DNA from: Tetramitus jugosus
Lineage: Eukaryota > Heterolobosea > Eutetramitea > Acrasida > Vahlkampfiidae
Length of the DNA: 64,000 nucleotides
Assembly (NCBI GenBank): GCA_937625935.1
Contig: OW569370.1
Location: forward strand, 62,001 to 126,000
Direction of reading: 5' to 3'
The position numbers and the translations under genes were made by a program. The notes beneath the pieces were generated by a model, which was not told where the DNA came from, did no database searches, and worked only from the letters and a program-made list of their open reading frames with translations. Shown here one piece after another: positions 61,913 to 64,000 of this stretch (within the stretch, counting starts at the first letter, position 1; each line of letters begins with the position of its first letter).

Positions 61913-62214
61913 CAAGACATACAAATTCAATTTTGGTAGGGTATATTGCGCGATCTCCCTCCGCGCTCTTTGATTCTTCGAGTTCGGGCCCACCGGCCAA
62001 TTTCGGCCATAAAAACTAACAACCGTAACATGGTAAATAGGAGAGCGCTTAAAGTCGAGTTTAGAAATTCACTACAGATGTCACACAAAGTCCTTGCACT
62101 TCAGTGTCTTCCAAGGAGGGTTTTGAACCTTCAAGCTTGGAATTTGCTTGCCGGCAGAGACATATCTCACGTTAACTCAACCTCCATGAATGACAACAAC
62201 AAAATATTGTCACC
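61913..62214. other. Intergenic, 302 bp, between F-box/LRR paralogues
   Basis: Includes a short GC-rich patch (GGGCCCACCGGCC, near 61986) unlike its AT-rich surroundings and the diverged copy of the upstream stretch noted before the first paralogue. No gene seen. Confidence 0.5.
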
Positions 62215-63555
62215 ATGTCTGCCAGTGATATGAGCAATAACAACGTAATAATTGAAATTAATTCTACCCTTTGCCGAGACTTATGGTCAAAAGTTATAGA
62301 GTTTTGTGACACGAGAGCTTGGTTGTTATTGAGTTACACTTGCAGAGGAATCAATCAATCCAAGTACAATCGATTCCTCATGGGCAACAAGCAGAGAACA
62401 CTAAAGATCGATCTGAGTGGTCAAGAAGTTGAACACTGGTTTCAATTGGGACAAGGAACATTGTTTAATGTTTACATGGCATGGAATCGACATGTTGTGG
62501 ATGATCATTTCCGATATTTGCAAGGCATCCACACACTCGATATTAGTCATTGTCAACAAATAACAGACAAAGCAATTGTTCATTTATCTGGCATTCACAC
62601 ACTCAAAATGCGTGATTGTAGGGGTATCACAGATGATATATTCTCTCACTTGATAGGAATTCATACACTTGATATGAGTTATTGCAGTCAATTGACAGAT
62701 CAAGCTATATCCTATCTGACTGGCATTCATACGCTCAGCATGAGTAATTGTCGTGGAATCACTGACAATGCATTCCAATATTTGGCTGGAATTCACACGC
62801 TTGACATTAGTGCCTGTGACAATATCACTAACAGTGGGTTTGCTCATTTGAAAGGTGTTCATGCACTCAACATGAGTAATTGTGAGAACATCACAGACCA
62901 AGCTATTTCTCATTTGACTGGCATTCATACACTCGATATAAGTAGTTGTAGTTCTATCACTTGCAATGCCTTTGTCCATTTAATTGGTATTCATGCATTG
63001 AATATGGCCCGTTGTGATCAAATCACTGACAATGCGTTCCTTCATTTGGTTGGCATCCACTCACTCGATATAAGTGGCTGCACTAAAGTTACAGACAAAG
63101 CGTTTTCTCATTTGAACGGTCTTCATACACTCAACATGAGAGGTTGCAAGCAAATCACCGACCAAGCTTTTCCTCATTTGAAAGGTATTCATACACTCAA
63201 CATGAGTTCTTGCACCTCAATCACGAACAATGCCTTCGTTCATTTGTCTGGCATTCACACACTAGATGTGGCTTATTGCAATCAAATCACAGACGATGCA
63301 CTTTGTTTGAAAAATGTCCATACGCTCAACCTGAGTGGTTGCAAAAACATCACAGACGAAGCTTTTGTTCATTTAACCACCATTCATTCACTCAATATGG
63401 CTCGATGCCATCAAGAATCAATCACTGAGAAAGCACTCTTGCCCTTGAAGAATCTGCACGAGCTCTATTGGTCTGATTATAATCGAGACACGAACTTTGT
63501 CGAAAGAGTGACTGGGCATTGTGAAGTTCATTCAATATCTCTCGTTTGGAAATGA
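62215..63555 (+). CDS. F-box / leucine-rich repeat protein, 14 repeats
   Basis: 446 residues, tandem paralogue of the previous gene with the same F-box region, the same 22-residue LRR units (14 of them) and nearly the same C-terminal cap. Units 1-8 align with units 1-8 of the first gene and units 9-14 with 14-19, so units 9-13 (five repeats, 330 bp) are missing here or were gained there. Long blocks are near identical at DNA level (for example the lead-in from LMGNKQRTLKI through MAWNRHVVDDHF), pointing to recent duplication or conversion. Unit 12 has lost one residue. The first in-frame ATG is used. Confidence 0.9.
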   Translation: MSASDMSNNNVIIEINSTLCRDLWSKVIEFCDTRAWLLLSYTCRGINQSKYNRFLMGNKQRTLKIDLSGQEVEHWFQLGQGTLFNVYMAWNRHVVDDHFRYLQGIHTLDISHCQQITDKAIVHLSGIHTLKMRDCRGITDDIFSHLIGIHTLDMSYCSQLTDQAISYLTGIHTLSMSNCRGITDNAFQYLAGIHTLDISACDNITNSGFAHLKGVHALNMSNCENITDQAISHLTGIHTLDISSCSSITCNAFVHLIGIHALNMARCDQITDNAFLHLVGIHSLDISGCTKVTDKAFSHLNGLHTLNMRGCKQITDQAFPHLKGIHTLNMSSCTSITNNAFVHLSGIHTLDVAYCNQITDDALCLKNVHTLNLSGCKNITDEAFVHLTTIHSLNMARCHQESITEKALLPLKNLHELYWSDYNRDTNFVERVTGHCEVHSISLVWK

Positions 63556-64000
63556 CCATAAGATTAAACTGAAAATGTCACAAAACTAATCGGCGATTGC
63601 ACTGAGTTCATGAATCAAATCTCCCCAACTGATAGAGCCAAGTATCAATCAATCATTGATCAGTTGTACCAGCGCTTCTTCTAACTTCCAAAGTGCATCA
63701 ACAAAAGTAGCACAGAGCGATGATACGATGAAACAAAACTTCCTTCAGAATTTTATGAACGTAGCTAACACTAGCCTCCAAACTGCTGTCAACCAGATGA
63801 ATGTACTACAACCGTGTAAACAACCATAACATGCTGAATCAACTCCTCTTCTCTTTTGTTCATTAATTTGGTGCATTGGAACCTGTTAGCTTTGATAGCA
63901 TCTCTGTACACTTTCCCCAAGTACGCTTGAACCTTTAGAAAGATATTTGATCATTGTTGGTTGGTTGTTGCGATTGACAAAATGTATTCTAACTGATAAA
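63556..64000. other. Right-edge region, 445 bp, non-genic apart from remnant
   Basis: Holds the coding-like remnant at 63566-63829. The last 170 bp are AT-rich with nothing recognised. Confidence 0.4.
63566..63829 (+). pseudogene. Coding-like remnant in two frames
   Basis: One frame from about 63566 reads TENVTKLIGDCTEFMNQISP and continues to QLYQRFF before TAA. A second, shifted by one base and overlapping it, reads SSNFQSASTKVAQSDDTMKQ, then NFLQNFMNVANTSLQTAVNQ, to a TAA at 63827. Both look like helical protein and together would make one ~85-residue segment. There is no start codon for the second frame in a useful place and no splice pair between them. It may be a decayed gene fragment or an exon of a gene beyond the edge. 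Family not recognised. Confidence 0.3.

Noticed and set aside
62109-62140. tRNA-like B box (GGTTCAAAACC on the minus strand) in the repeated leader of the LRR genes
   Set aside because: No A box, anticodon arm or acceptor stem could be found around it, and the paralogous copy does not keep the motif.
1-64000. CRISPR arrays, bacterial operons, insertion sequences, rRNA or tRNA genes
   Set aside because: Nothing of these kinds was seen on either strand. The repeats present are protein-repeat arrays, microsatellites and the RGS-gene duplicates.

Overview
The window looks like nuclear DNA from a compact protist genome, most probably a heterolobosean amoeba of the Naegleria type. The case rests on short intergenic gaps (often 30-200 bp), sparse short introns with GTATGT-like donors, Asn/Gln/Thr homopolymer runs inside proteins, many F-box fusion proteins, and a fully eukaryotic gene set (CCR4-NOT, Pol III factors, complex I, copine, 7TM-RGS). 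Genus is an inference; no rRNA or tRNA gene was recognised. About 38 genes on both strands are supported. I rebuilt 17 introns by eye from GT..AG borders that restore family motifs across the junction.

Left third (1-24 kb): a cut-off membrane protein, a VOC/glyoxalase-like protein, a two-SAP nuclear protein with APC/C-type degrons, a fucosyltransferase-like Golgi protein, a PAF acetylhydrolase, an F-box-like protein, an unknown three-exon gene, a UEV/MMS2 ubiquitin E2 variant, a Zn2Cys6 transcription factor, an RPC7-like Pol III subunit, a copine, an F-box/Rho GTPase fusion, mitochondrial STOML2, two tandem F-box/SPRY genes, 6-phosphogluconate dehydrogenase and UDP-GlcNAc pyrophosphorylase.

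Middle (24-45 kb): glucose-6-phosphate dehydrogenase, placed close to 6PGDH and sharing an upstream 14-mer with it, so both NADPH-forming steps of the oxidative pentose phosphate pathway lie within 6 kb. Then come an F-box/YwqG fusion, a membrane ankyrin-like protein, a CaMK-type kinase, a patatin/SDP1-like lipase, a secreted cyanophycinase-like S51 peptidase, an F-box/ankyrin protein, a purple acid phosphatase, a RAD51B-like recombinase, a multi-pass membrane protein and a 7TM-RGS protein.

Right third (44.6-64 kb): a frame-broken GIY-YIG nuclease-like gene flanked by copies of RGS-gene sequence, NDUFA13/GRIM-19 with a small hidden last exon, a large WD40 protein, BRF1, a Thr/Ala-rich protein with repeated RLAxFQ and FGG motifs, acyl-CoA-binding protein, a METTL21-type methyltransferase, CNOT10, two F-box/LRR paralogues differing by a block of five 22-residue repeats, and a coding-like remnant at the right edge.

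Themes: ubiquitin ligase adaptors (eight F-box-like genes) plus a UEV; Pol III transcription (RPC7, BRF1); NADPH supply; lipid turnover (PAF-AH, SDP1-like lipase, ACBP); and extracellular or lysosomal hydrolases fitting a bacterivorous amoeba.
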